Positions 25,314 to 37,256 of a DNA stretch of 64,000 nucleotides are shown here, piece by piece (position 1 is the stretch's first letter; every line of letters begins with the position of its first letter). Made by a program: the position numbers and the translations under genes. The notes beneath the pieces are model-generated. The model was not told the DNA's origin, did no database searches, and saw nothing but the letters and a program-made list of their open reading frames with translations. Source of the DNA: Kondoa malvinella (taxonomy: Eukaryota > Basidiomycota > Agaricostilbomycetes > Agaricostilbales > Kondoaceae); assembly GCA_039545315.1 (NCBI GenBank), contig BCIM01000002.1, positions 1,329,369 through 1,393,368 on the forward strand. Direction: 5' to 3'.

Positions 25314-27846
25314 CTAGATGACATATCTGAAGCCTCTTTGCACAGGCGGTAGACCTTTAGCTCGGACATGGCTGTCGCTCGACTCTTGCTCGAACCGTTC
25401 AATGCGCTTGTTCAACCGCTGAAGAGTGAAGCGATGCCTGTATGTACTCATCAGTGCTGTACCGATTCAACAGATCGCACGGACAAGCAAACGCCAACCG
25501 AGCAGGAGACGAAACAGGCAATGCAGATTCCGTACGATTTGCGGTAGGTCGGTCCCCAGCGCAATGGAAACACGTAGGCTCCTGTAATGTTGCCTAATTG
25601 CGAGAAGGCGTTGATGAAAGCGATAGCGACTGTTTGTCAGTCAGTAGAGCAAACGTATCAAGCAGTTGCTTTGCGTACTAGCTCTGTAATCGCACGCGAG
25701 TCAGTAAAGCTATCTAGGAGGTAGAATTTACTGACCTTCGCATGGGTGGGCGAGGGAAAGACGAAGAGATCCAAGCATAAAACGCAACGAAACTCGCATA
25801 GCTCGCAGCCATCAAAAACAGCGATACATATCGAGCGGCCAGAACTTGTGTTGCCATCGAGATGATGAAACCGACAAGACCGAGAGCGAGAGGCCATTGG
25901 ATATGCCAGAATCGCTCTTCCTGACAGTAGTACATGAGAACCAGGTGGCTAAAAGAGGCTGTAGACTTACTGTTTTGTCCGAATGAGCGGCATTGAGAAA
26001 GGCCACGATGGTAGCGAAGGCGAACGGTCTAACATGCGTACAGGCATTAGCGAGATGCTGTTGTACTGGACAGAATGCTTACGGTGCGCAAAGTAGTAGG
26101 GTCACTGTTCTGTTATAGCCCAAAGTACCTGTAACACATAGTAGGAGAGTTAATGCTCTGTTACTCCTCAAATATCAAGATGCGTGTACCAGTAAGCGTA
26201 GGAAAGAATTGATTGAACGATAGAGAGATGACCTGGGCGTTTTCATCAGCTCGATGCGAAGTCCATCGTCAAGGGACATACCATAGCGGTCAACGACAAG
26301 GCCATCAACCATACTTTGTAGTCCGTCAAAACAGCAGCTAGCGAGCTCAGAGGTGTTTCATCTGCTTCATCATCTGCTTGACCGGAATCTTCTGCCATTC
26401 TCAGATGAGCAAGTTGGCGTTCTTCTTCAGTGAAACCGCGGGAATTCTCCGGGAAGTCGGGTAAGATGAAGATCGCTGTGAGGGCTATCAGAACAGTAGG
26501 AGATGAAAATAGGCTTGTTCTCAACTAATTAGGCCAACGAAGACGGTGATTGCTCCCTCCAAGTAAAAAAGCCAGCTAGACAGAATGAGTCGGCGTAAGA
26601 TTCGCATAAGATCGGACATACCGCCAAGCGGGTTCCCCGAGCTTGCCTTCCATGCCATCAAGAATACCAGCAGCAACTGAACGTCAATCAGTAATGTTCT
26701 ACTGCTCAGCTTATAGCTCACTGAGTGGTCCACTATTATGCGGTAGACCGAATATAAGCCAGTACACCTTCATGGCAGCACCAACACCTACAAGGCATTC
26801 GACGCAAGGGATCCACAGTCTAGCGCTTTGTGTCAAGAAACGCCGAACGAAAGTCGTAGGATCTCTTACATAGCAAAGCAGTCCGTTTGCCGAGCTCCGA
26901 CTTCTTGTACCATTTACTGAGCACTTTACGAAATTTTCAGTGACAGTTCGAACATTGCTTCGCAGCAGCATACGAAAGATGGCGCCCTGCAGATAGGCGT
27001 GAGCGAAGCATAAAAGCCCTTTAGGGAAAATTTACAGGGAAGAAAGCTGCTTCGACAAAGCCTGCACCGGTTTGATGTTACGGTAACGCTGATCTTTTGC
27101 TAGAGTTGGCACTTACCGAGGAAGAATCTAGTAAGCAATGCTCCAGTGAAGTTGTGGGTGATGCCAGTCAGAATAGAGATTGTGCCCTATTCGATAGTCG
27201 GCCTTGTAAACTCAGTAAGGAAGGCCGAGCTCACCCAGATAGCAATGCAAACGGGCAAGTAAATCGAAGGGCGACCGGTGTACTGCACGATCATGTTGGA
27301 AGGGACTATAGCAATGATGTATTAGCCTAGACCCATGTCGCAGAGGCAGATTTACTTTGCATGAGGATCTAGGACACATATTGAGGTAGATCATCACTTC
27401 TATCGGGAAGAAACACGCACATATCCGACATATAGAATACTGAGGAGCGTCTGGTACTGCGTGTCGGTGAGGTTCAGATCTCTGGTCAAGCCTCTCGATC
27501 GCGCCGCAGATGCATTATTGCGGTCGATCTAGGATGGGTTTAGCTATGCAACCGAACTTTTGAGATGTACATACGTAATTGAGCACATCTGCATAGATGA
27601 AAGTGAGCTGCTTGCGTATCGAGGTTCCCCGCATCACCCACAAATGATGATGAGAATTGGCACTGCAAAGGCATCAGAGCAGGTTACGACAGCACTATAT
27701 ATTGACTGACTCATGCGAAGATCCACCTTGCGCAACAGGCGCTTCTCCAGCCTGTTTCGCTCTTCTGGACTCCATCTGGTAGCAGGCAAGAATCGTCCCT
27801 TTTCGTCAACATGCTCGCCCTGAATCAGAGTCTTTTCCTCTTGCAT
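25314..27846 (-). CDS. MFS transporter, Dal5/allantoate-permease-like (ACS family)
   Basis: A plasma-membrane organic-anion:proton symporter. From 27846 the cytosolic N-terminus reads MQEEKTLIQGEHVDEKGRFL and LLRKVDLRM. Short exons then build helix 1 as MPILIIIY-VLNY-IDRNNASAARSRGL, with VLNY on a 14-nt microexon. It continues with LTDTQYQTLLSILYVGYV and VPSNMIVQYTGRPS, the family hallmark 'evPSN'. The central loop is LPDFPENSRGFTEEERQLAH. The second half includes WPLALGLVGFIISMATQVLA, YVSLFLMAASYASFVAFYAW and SFPRPPMRR. The C-terminal tail ends in RGFRYVI. There are at least ten introns. The substrate (allantoate, ureidosuccinate, nicotinate or similar) cannot be chosen from sequence. Confidence 0.85.
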
Positions 27847-28430
27847 TTCTTCAGCATATCGTGGCTAAGAACGAGCTGCAAAGCAAGAATTACAGACAGC
27901 ATGTAGGATCTAAGAATAGCTCATAGACTAAAAGACAGTGTGGGCCAAGCGCTTCATTGGTGCTCGCGGCGACAGTTGCCTGCACAAAGATACAACTTCC
28001 GAGTCAGAACAATAGAGATGCAACGACGACCAAGGGAAGGAGAGAAACCAGAAAAGAACAAGGTTGACACGACTCTGGCCGGCGCCAATCGAGTCGGGTG
28101 CTGCTTCGATGAGCGCTTTGCTGATCGGATATGGGTCAGGCTACTAGAGCAGGCATTCTAGAGCATAGCAGCACGTTGATCGCTGTCTGTATTACAAAAG
28201 AGTTGCATGACATTATGGTCAACATTTTCGCCTTGCGCTTTGCTGGCATGTGTATTGCCAATTTGCTACGTGTATCGAAATATCAAGGTAGCCTCGTGCA
28301 GCTGTGCAAGCTCGTACTGCCACCAGTCCAGCGGTGCTCGAGATTAAGCTTAAGGCTTAACTTATTTATGCGAGTAACCACCACAGTACACATCCACCGG
28401 TCAAACACTCGAGGCTCAAGCAGTGTTGAG
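27847..28430. promoter_or_regulatory. Divergent intergenic region, transporter / zinc-finger factor
   Basis: A 584-base region between divergent starts. Short open frames are present but show no family motif. It includes the self-complementary AAGCTTAAGGCTTAA near 28345, noted without an assigned role. Confidence 0.35.
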
Positions 28431-30393
28431 ATGACTGACTCGCCCGCGGTAAGTCTGTCGCAAATCTTGCATAGCGCCTGATCTAAATGGACTTTTAACG
28501 CAGACGCTGATTCCCTGCGACGGAGACCGCTGCGACACTTTGTTCAGCCAAAAGCCGCGCTGGCTATCGCCCAATTCTTTTCTGTGCAACCTGCCAGAAT
28601 GTACTGAAGGCTCCTCTTCGGCGTCTGAGGCACCAGCTGTGCCCGAGATGGATTGTCAAGTGAGTCTTTTGTCGAAATATGGCCAAGGCGGACTTACAAA
28701 GACGATATCACGCAGGACTGCGAAAAGGCCGCCCTAGATCACTTGTATAGCAAGTCTTGCGCAGTCTCTTGCTGTGACGCTGTCACTCCGGTCCCAGACT
28801 GCGATCTTTGCGCGGAAAGCCATGACGAGTGGAAGGACTTGTCCGTCTTTGATTTCGCTTCAATGGAAGGTCAAGCTTTTCCTTTTGGTCAGAAAAACGA
28901 CTCGGTCCGTATTGTGCGATAATGCGTTTCTAAACGAAAGTTGACGAGATAGCATTAGTGGAACGCGTTCGACTCCTTGTCATCTTCGGTGCAACCTTCG
29001 ACTTCCTCCAGTACGCGCGATTCATCACCTAATGGTCCACATACAGCGGTGCCACAAGCTAGTACCTCCACGGCTACGGCTTCGCCTTATATCTGTCGTT
29101 GGGCAAACTGCCTTTGTGGATTCAACACGCCCGGCGAACTAGCAAACCACGTGCATCTAGCACATCTGATATCACCAGAAGCAACTTCTCCCTTTCCGCA
29201 GGCCAATACCAGCCAAAGCTCCACACTCATGTATCAATCACCCAATCCTACCGCTTCCTGGTCTCAAGCTCAATCACAGCAACAACCTTGTCTTTGGGAC
29301 GGCTGCGGCACTCTTCTACCTTTTGTCCCTGATCAACAGCAGATGAACACACTGCCACAGCCACAAGTCGATTTGATGCAGCATCTGCAAACCAATCACT
29401 TGATACCTACGACTTCTTCTACCCAGATGTACGATATGTCAAGTGAGGCAGAGCGGTGCTACCTTCTAGTTAGACTAATGACGCCTGACGGCAGATGCTC
29501 CGCAATTCCAGTTCTCCGGCATACCTCAAGATTACAACATCAATACCAACATTAACACAAATACCAACCAGTATTCCGCTCCGCCGACAGCTTCATCTTC
29601 GAAAACATTTACGAACGATTTCAATCTTCCTGGAATCCATCAATGTCACTGGGAAGGCTGCTCAGAAATACTACCCACCGCTGCAGACCTGACTGCACAC
29701 ATCGGCGATGTTCATGTTGGGAGCGGGAAATCCGAGTATTACTGTAATTGGGTTGGATGTGCAAGAGCAGAAGAGGGCCGAAAGTTTACGCAGAGGCAAA
29801 AAGTCATGCGCCATGTTCAGATGCATACCGGTTCGTAAACACTTTATAGCTCTATGATCGAGCTGACATTTTTGGTTACCTCAGGTGACAGACCGTTTGT
29901 GTGTCCTGATTGCCAAAAGAGCTTTTCGGAGCAGACGACTCTCGCCCAACACATGCGGACACATACGAATGAGCGACCTCATGTCTGCCAGGAAGATGGT
30001 TGTGGGAAAGCGTTCACTCTGGCATCTGCCTTGACGATTCATACTCGTGCGTCTATTTCGAACTCTGGACGACCACTGACATCCTCGTAGGTACACATAC
30101 TGGAGACAAGCCTTTCAAATGCCCACATGCAGGTTGCAGCGCCGCATTCGCCGAATCTTCTAATCTACGCAAGCATATTGTAAGTGGTGCTCTGCCTTTC
30201 AGACTGGTCTAAATAACAATTTGAAGCGCACGCATACTGGAGAACGAAAATTTGCTTGCACAGTCGCTGATTGTACGGCAAAGTTTGGTAGAAGCGATCA
30301 GTGAGCCCTTTTGCCTTGGCAGTGGCCTGTGTCTGATTGCTTGGTAGACTGGCTAGACACGCAAAGATGCACGAACGAAAGGGAGAGCTGTAA
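28431..30393 (+). CDS. Zap1-like C2H2 zinc-finger transcription factor
   Basis: By similarity, a zinc-responsive activator. Exon 1 encodes MTDSPA. The next exons give TLIPCDGDRCDTLFSQKP and two Cys-rich patches (SKSCAVSCCDAVTPVPDCDL) resembling zinc-sensing segments. Eight candidate fingers follow. The first four are CWCH2-like with Trp between or near the cysteines: CRWANCLCGF, CLWDGCGTLL, CHWEGCSEIL and CNWVGCARAE. The last four are classical: FVCPDCQKSF, HVCQEDGCGKAF, FKCPHAGCSAAF and FACTVADCTAKF, linked by HTGD/HTGE. Tandem Trp-containing fingers before a classical array are the Zap1 signature. The last exon (LARHAKMHERKGEL) is recovered by splicing GTGAGC...GGTAG; without it the final finger lacks its histidines. 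Convergent with the Ace2-like gene. Confidence 0.82.
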
Positions 30394-30564
30394 CTTTGTA
30401 TCCATGCAAGATATATGCACTCATGTGTCCTATCAGTACATGAATATGAGACGCGAGGCTTGCGACAAAATAGACAAATGCATAATGAAATCAACTGCAG
30501 CTTATCAACAATAAGGCCCAAAGCTATATACTATCTAATTACAGGCTCCTCTGTCACCTCTTCT

Positions 30565-33153
30565 TCAAGACCGTCGTGGGACAATAGAGCCTACGCAGAT
30601 TCCTCTCTGCCGATGTCGCACTAGCGAAATATAGTCAGGAAGGTGTTGAAGGAGTTCAGGCAAAGCTACTCACTCAAAGCATCTCCGCGAGCGAACCCTT
30701 TGCCGCAAGGACATGGGAATGGCTTCGTTCCAGAATGGATTCCTGTAAGAGGAAAAAAGAATATAAGCGGGAGTTGGAGAAGCAAAAGATCCCACGCGCT
30801 CTCGTGCCTACGAAGGTCATGCTAGATAGAGCGTAAGCACCAGCAGTCTAATAGTACAGACACACTCACCATTCTGACAAAGGCAGCATTACTAAGAAAA
30901 AATCAGCTCAAACACCAAGCAAAATAGCAACGCGACTGACCAATCATCGTGTGAGCACACGAATGGCTTATCCTCCAGATGCGTCTGGATGTGACTCTCT
31001 ATCGCACTCTTGCGCGGGAATATCCGACCACAGCCTTCAATCAAGCAAACGTACTTCTTGCCAGTCTGACCATGTTGCTGAGGCATAGGCTGATATAGTG
31101 ACCGGATGACACTTTTCGGTAGACCAGCTGTTTCTTCCTCGCAATCTGAGCCGCATTGACTGTGATCGTGTCCAGCACCAGCTTCTGTGTTGACTTGAGC
31201 TAGCGCTTGAGCGAGCAATTGACTTGGCGGTGGACCTGATGAAGTGCTACGAGCTTGTTGAGCTAGATTATCGAACGAAGCTTTTGCTTTTGGCTTTGGA
31301 CCAGGTTTGAGGCGACGCCCAACGACAGGCGCTGAGACGGTGCGGGCTTTCTTTGACTGAGGCGAAGGCATATCTTGCGGCACATACTCGTCGTCTTCGT
31401 CTTCATCTTCTGTCTGGTCGGCATCAAAGTCATCGCGAGATCGCTTGCGGTTTAGACTGGCTTGTCGACGAGCTGGTTTAGGTTGTGCTGCATATGGATC
31501 AACGGAGAGGAAGTTCGGCATCTGAGGTGGTAATTGCTGCATCTGCTGTTGCTGCTGGAAGGCCTGCTCCCAAGGATGTTGCATCCCTCTTGGAGACGGC
31601 CTTGACCTTGGTAGATCTGGAAGCTGAGACATCTCTTGCATTTGCATGTTCGGGTCCATCAAGCTGGGATCGAGCACAGCATTGAAATCTGGCATGACAG
31701 GCGAGAACATGGCGTCCATGTTGAATTGATCGTGCATTGAGGCATTGCTGAAAGCTGGACTGAGTGTCGGTGATGCAAACTCTTGCTGCAGCGCTTCAAG
31801 ACTGAATTGCTCTTGCTGCCGGTGAGAGGATGTGATACTAACAGCTGGGCTCATGGCGGGCGATGCGTCCCATGTTGAAGCTGGACTTGAGAAGCCAGAA
31901 CCACCGACTAGAGCTGGTGTCGGAAGCGATTGGAGAAAAGCGTAGTCGTCAAGATTGTTGGACTGGTTACTCGAGACGGCAGACAGAGGAGGCGAGAACA
32001 GATCGTCCAAAGGCAAAGGCAAGTTGTTGCCTTGCGCTTTCTCCATCATACTGCTGAAATCCATCGGGCCGCCTTCGACTAAACCGAGATTGTATAGATC
32101 AGCAAAGCTGAATGGCTCTGATACTGGTTGAGGTGTTTGACCATGCTGAGCTGGTGTGTTGAAAGGCGCAATTGGATCGAAGTTGAGGAAACTCAATGTA
32201 GTCGGATCAAAGTTGCTGTTCTGGCTGGGCGTCATTGGGTAGTGATGAGGAGCGACCTTTCGTGAGTTCAAGCATGGCGAAGAGACTGCTTTGCGCGGTG
32301 TCTTGTTCAATTTCGGTGAAGCGACCGAAGCGGTTCGTACAGTGAGCTGTTTCTTGTTCTTTGGTTTCTGCGTAGGCGATTGAGGACGAGAGCAAGCTGG
32401 GTTGGGACTACGAGGTTTGGGCAGATCAAGCGGACCGACATCGCGAGCGTTCTTCTTGCCTCGACCCAAGGTGGTGGTAGGGAGATGATCTGGGTAAGGC
32501 AGGAAGCCCAGAGGAGCCGCTCTTTGAGACGCTGGCGACTTGTTCTGATCGATCGGAACACCATAAATCCTCATGTTTGCTCCTGCATAATCGGCCATAT
32601 CCAATCCTGCCATACCCAAACCAGATTGTTGCGGCTGAGGTGCTGCGCGACTGCTGGGAACTGGTTGAGCTGGAGCTGGTGAAGGTGCAGAGATGGGTGC
32701 TTGGTAATAGCCACCGCTCTGCTGGTAGGTAGATACCGGAAACGCATTCTCTTCAGGATCGAAATTCAGATTGGTTTGCTGAAGGTTGATGTCGTAGGAA
32801 TTGTTCATTCCTCCTTGATTATAGCTGCTGAAGTCGACAATGGCAGGGTTGTTCTCGATACCGCTGAGACCTCTGCTATGACCTTTGACGACAGGGCTGG
32901 TGAGAAAGCCTCCATTGGTGCCAACGCCAAACAAGCGGTTCTTCAAGCAATTGTCTGAGCGAGAAGTGTTTGCTGTTCGGATAGCTGCGGGCGTAGCTGT
33001 AATGTTGCTGGTAAAGGGTGATTCGTTGTTTGTATAATTAGGCTGAGGCACAGTAGGCAGATTCTGGTACTGGTTGAAAAAGTCGTATTGAGCATTGTTG
33101 TCGAAAGTGACTGTTTCATCGCCCATGCCATCAAAGAGATAGTTGTTGTCCAT
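30565..33153 (-). CDS. Swi5/Ace2-like C2H2 transcription factor
   Basis: Swi5/Ace2 factors drive late-mitotic and cell-separation genes, chitinase among them, in other fungi. Start at 33153 (MDNNYLFDGMGDETV). About 680 residues are low-complexity: Pro/Ser/Asn-rich with a poly-Gln patch near 31545, several SP sites, a basic NRKRSRDD, and acidic runs. The C-terminal fingers are YVCLIEGCGRIF...HIQTH, FVCSHDDCNAAFVRMHDLRRH and PFPCPCGKGFARGDALMRHR. The last, CxCGK with 'RGDAL.RH', ending RGICVGSIVPRRS, is the Ace2/Swi5-type third finger. The junction inside finger 2 (30743-30799) has no GT donor that preserves HERIHSG. It works only with a GC donor, or by dropping one zinc ligand with an upstream GT. 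The other three C-terminal junctions are normal GT-AG. Confidence 0.82.
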
Positions 33154-33796
33154 CTTATCGGTCGATTGTTTGCTCTAGGTCGAGCGCAGTGAGGTGAAAA
33201 CTGGATCGCTGTCAGTATCTAGCCTCCGATGATGACAAGTATACTCACAGAGTGTGGTTGCAAGCAAGACCAGTATATTCGCAAAGATCAACACCAAAAA
33301 TGATGTAGATGTTATGCGCAGTTCAAAGGCCAATTCTTGTCTTGTTTGGTTGAATGAGTGGACGCTCTATTGTGTCGAGCAGACTTGTATGATGGTGCTA
33401 CCGAGGAAAAGCTTGCTTCGCAGGGCCGTTGTCACAGTTCCGGAGGCAACAAAAAGGCTAAACAAAACAAACAACGGTCGCGGTAAGCAAGAAGCGCGAC
33501 GCCAGCGAAGGATATCAACCAGGATCTGGCTGTTGCTGCTTGGAGTGAGTTTAATGAGTCGAAGAGTAGGCGGAGGAAGAAGAGACAAGAAGGCCAACAG
33601 GCAAAACTTCAAGTTTGCCGAGATCGCGACTTTCCATTCCGGTGATCATGTTGTCACATAGTCTACTTTCTTGGTGGAGGAAGACGAGAGCATAGAAAGG
33701 AGAGCAAAAGAGATATAGAGAGCATCATGCAATAAATTATGCGAATTTTGCATGAAAAGGGGTTCGAGCGCGTCATGAAGTTGAGACTTGACTGCA
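33154..33796. promoter_or_regulatory. Divergent intergenic region, Ace2-like / COQ11
   Basis: A 643-base region between divergent starts with no supported gene. It likely contains both promoters and perhaps a 5'-leader intron of the Ace2-like gene, since GT/AG pairs occur near 33245. Confidence 0.4.
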
Positions 33797-34950
33797 ATGA
33801 CGACGCAGAAGCTGTTGGTAGTAGGAGGTAACGGATTTGTAGGTACGGAGCATGGGACTATGCTCGATAGCGACTGAAAGCCCTGCCAGGATCCGCCGTG
33901 TGTCGAGTCGCCATTGGACGAGGTTGGGAAGTCACTTCGATCAGCCGCTCTGGGACACCGTACGCTTCTGCCAAAGGTCATGTACCAGCATGGAGTAACC
34001 AGGTGAGCGTTGCACACAGCACAAAGGAATAAAACTGAAAGACATGGACACTGCAGGTCAAGTGGAAAGCTGGTTCGGCATTCGACCCATCGACATACAA
34101 GAAAGAGCTAGCATCAGCGACAGCTGTCATACACACCTTGGGGATACTTCTTGAAAGCGATTACAAGTCAAACGGCTTGTCTGGTTTCCTTGGGAGTTTG
34201 GCACGCAACTTTTCGCCTTCTGGTGGAAATCCTCTTTCGCCAGCTAATGCAGGCTCAAGCGGCGCGGGAAAGTATGAAATGATGAACAGAGACTCTGGTG
34301 AGCTTTCATATCGATTGTCGCCTCGATCGGTATTGACTGATGCAATACAGCATTGAGCGTGTTCAGAGCGCATCAAGCTGCTGCTCGGTCGCCGAGCTCT
34401 TTCTTCTACCTTTCTGCTGAAGATCTCTTCCGTCCGATCATACCTGCTCGATACATTACAACTAAACGAGAAGCGGAAGCTGAAATACTGAGGTTATCTC
34501 TCCAACCCAGCTCGGACAGCTCTACTTCCCTCGTTGAGCAAAAGATCAAGCCCTACTTCATCAGACCAAGTACGTCCTTTGTTCTCTTGTTACCTTCATA
34601 ATTTGACTTTTTGAGCAGGTCTCATATACCACCCTCACATTCGCCCAATCTCAACTCTCCCAGCAACACTGTTCGACATTTCCTCTTCCATCCAAGCAAA
34701 GCTTCCATCCATCCTTCGAGCCAAAACCCAAGCTCGACTACTGAACCGCGGTTCATCCCAACTCCCGCCTGCTTTTGAGTCACTCGCTAATCTAGTTTCT
34801 ATCCCGCCTGTGCACGTCGATACAGTCGCCGAAGCTATTTGTAGGGTTATAGAAAGACCGGATGCGGTTGTTCAACCTGTTGTTTCAGTCAAGGTCATGA
34901 GGGAACTCGTCGGCTTTCCCGCGAGAGATATAGAAGAGGTCGTATGGTGA
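33797..34950 (+). CDS. COQ11: Coq11-like NAD(P)-binding mitochondrial protein
   Basis: An atypical short-chain dehydrogenase/reductase related to NDUFA9, associated with the coenzyme Q synthome on the matrix side of the inner membrane. The start at 33797 gives MTTQKLLVVGGNGFVG. The Rossmann GGNGFVG is at residues 10-16 and is completed across an intron (GTACGG...GCCAG). Next come SAVCRVAIGRGWEVTSISRS, VKWKAGSAFDPSTYKKEL and AVIHTLGILLESDYK, then YEMMNRDSALSV, which is typical of the Coq11 group. C-terminal segments are RPSLIYHPH, LPPAFESLANLVSIPPVHVD and VAEAICRVIERPD. Four or five short introns. The catalytic Tyr-x3-Lys of classical SDRs is not evident, as expected for this atypical family. 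Confidence 0.9.
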
Positions 34951-35057
34951 TACTGTAGCTGTAGCTTGGCCAAGGAATGTAGATGAAGCATCTCCGTAAT
35001 GGAGATATCCCATTATTATCATTTAACGATCTTTTTTCAACTTGACGAGACTAGCTA

Positions 35058-35973
35058 CTAGATTTTGCCCCTCAATAGATTCCCTATCATTTCCCTTGCA
35101 GATATCCGCACTGTATCGTACAGCGTTTGGAGATCCCCAGTCGAAGTCAGACTGTCCAGTATACCGAACGGCATCATTTGAGGAATCCAGCCTGTCAGCC
35201 ATTTGGCGCTATCAATATACAATTGTATAATGAGAGCGCATGGACTGACCTTGAGCTAATTCGAGAGCCCAACAACCTTCATGCATCTTGTATTGCCGCA
35301 CTACACCTCGCGGCATGTGGTTTACTGAGCCAGTAGGGTATACCTGTAGCAACATTTCAGAACTCGAACATCCGAGATTGAATAGCAGAGCCTACCCTCT
35401 TGCCCAATTCACCAGCTTCAAAAGCCCATTGCTCCCCCTCCAAGATGGAAAAATAATCGTCTGCCCAATGTCTACCTGAATGACCTTCTGTTCCTAGCGG
35501 CGTACCAAAGATGATCAAGTACTCCGTTATACTCGCTGTTATCTCCCCCATCAGACCAAGAATGACAAGGAGAGCAGAGTATTTCGAACGGACCATGAAT
35601 GACATACATGCTACCCATTGCACCACCTGCGTTATTGAAAAACCACTCTTCTCTGGTATTGATAGCAGCTCCGTGCGTCTCTGAAAGGGAAGAGACGATT
35701 TCATCAATTACCCCGCGCGTGTTGTTTGGATGGTTGGCTATCGCTCTTTGTGCCAACGAGTGAACTTGCTTGTGATCAAAAATGTACCACCGTTCCTGTT
35801 CACCATGGCCAGATGAGTCCGGAGTGCGAGAGACAATAGAGAGGGCCAAGCGATACTTTGATGCTGTCTGCTAGACTGAACGCAGCGTATAGGGTTGCCA
35901 TAATGATGGGCAACAGGAGCAGCCATGGTACAGCAGATCGCTTAGGCTGTACTTGAATAGCTCTAGGCTTCAT
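35058..35973 (-). CDS. ERG2: C-8 sterol isomerase Erg2
   Basis: Moves the sterol double bond from C8 to C7 in ergosterol synthesis; ER membrane; related to the mammalian sigma-1 receptor. Start at 35973. The N-terminus [20 protein letters not shown] leads into one transmembrane helix ([20 protein letters not shown]). Family blocks follow: [39 protein letters not shown], then after an intron [40 protein letters not shown], and [18 protein letters not shown] final intron joins to [14 protein letters not shown] and [18 protein letters not shown]. The membrane-proximal His and acidic residues of the conserved core are present. Full family length (~220 aa). The start lies only 86 bases from MED27 on the other strand. 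Confidence 0.95.
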
Positions 35974-36059
35974 TTTTGGCAGAATAGTCGCTGTATCTCG
36001 CCAAAAAGCTGAATTATTTCATTCATGCACTCCTTGACAAGCCAACAGAAGTGGCCAGA

Positions 36060-37092
36060 ATGAACGCAGACCAGCTCAGGAAACAAATTGCCTTGCTAGA
36101 AGATACATTGGCAGCTGTAGATTCGGCCAAGGCAGCTTTGCCCTCCATCTTGAAATCGGTCGCCATCACGTCCACAGAAGCCTCGACAAGCGAAGAGCGC
36201 GTTAAAGCATATCGAGAAAGGACAAGAGAAGCTTATGCTAGTGCTAGCAAACTGAAAGACTTGGTTGGGAGCGCGAATCCCGTCTTGGAGCAAGCGCGGA
36301 ACTCGTTTGCGAATGATAGAGCGAATGTGAACATCAAGAAACGAGCGTTCGTCATCTAATCGTATCTGTAGCCTGTCTACTAGTGCGCTAAGAGTTAAAA
36401 CAGACGGCCGGATACATCAACTCCGCACCCAAAACGGACTCGTCTGATCCCCTTCCCATCTCAAACACCTGCGCCCACAGACTCGCAATCACTCGTTTCG
36501 TTTTGTTCTGATCTGAGTCAAAGACTAGGCATCGAAATCAAGCCTGATCCTATTGAAGAACCGAGGGAGCTTCTTATTCGCGTTGAAGGCGTTTTACAAG
36601 CTCGCGTAAAGCTACATTGGACTTCTCAAGATGAAACAAGGGTACTAGCGGAAGATGTAGTAGTTGGGGGCTATGACGAAATCGTGCGTCCACTGTTGAC
36701 TTTCTTTCATCGAAAGTGTTGAGCAGCGAACATGTACAGTTTTCCTGGCATACTCCATCAGCGTATTCTACATATCAGCAAATAACACAAGTCTGCAGGC
36801 GGTATACAAAGAAAAGCATGGAAGGAGCTATACAGACAAAGAGCAGTAATTTGGAAGAAACACTCGTATGTCTCCGCCGAGCTTTGAAGTCCGCTTTTAA
36901 GCTCGTGTCTGGATCATACAGGCTTGTCTTGCATCTTACAAGACACTCTTCATTACTCCCTGTGCCCGGCAGAGCTGTCGGAAGATTCTGTCAAATCGCC
37001 AGCTTCCGCCTTGCATACGGCGGTACGCTTCAGAGTCCGATACAGCAGAATGGAAAGCATACCACGTAGGCTGTTTAGATGTACTAGATTAA
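36060..37092 (+). CDS. MED27: Mediator subunit Med27
   Basis: A tail-module subunit of the Mediator coactivator. Exon 1 (start MNADQLRKQIALLEDTLAAV) encodes an amphipathic helical N-terminus of ~95 residues. Exon 2 gives RELLIRVEGVLQARVKLHW and VLAEDVVVGGYDEI. Exon 3 begins ISEHVQFSWHTPSAYSTYQQ. After a further intron the C-terminal domain reads ACLASYKTLFITPCARQSC, RKILSNRQLPPCIRRY and EWKAYHVGCLDVLD. The spacing 'Y..LF..PC...C', then a Pro-rich strand, then 'W.aYH..C', is the Med27 C-terminal zinc-binding fold. I relied on this block because the rest is poorly conserved. Convergent with CDC24 (165 bases). Confidence 0.8.
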
Positions 37093-37256
37093 ATGATGCG
37101 TCAAGTACCATGCATTTGACCCAATATTCTAAAGTTCCTAGCTGTTGTACAATTTCGCCTCGTTTTCGTCTATATACAACCGTTGAACTAAATAAAAGAG
37201 AGAAAAGCCCAACTACGACCGAAAAGAAGGCATGAGGGGTATATATATGGATTATT

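Noticed and set aside
31530..31560. Trinucleotide repeat near 31.5 kb
   Set aside because: It is the poly-Gln coding tract of the Ace2-like factor, not an independent repeat element.
33760..33790. GGTTCGA word resembling a tRNA B box
   Set aside because: No cloverleaf or A box could be fitted around it, and no other tRNA-like structure was found in the window.
36800..36870. Early end of MED27 at SYTDKEQ-stop
   Set aside because: That reading uses the wrong acceptor for exon 3. The frame through ISEHVQFSW and NLEETL joins to the conserved Med27 C-terminal cysteine block.
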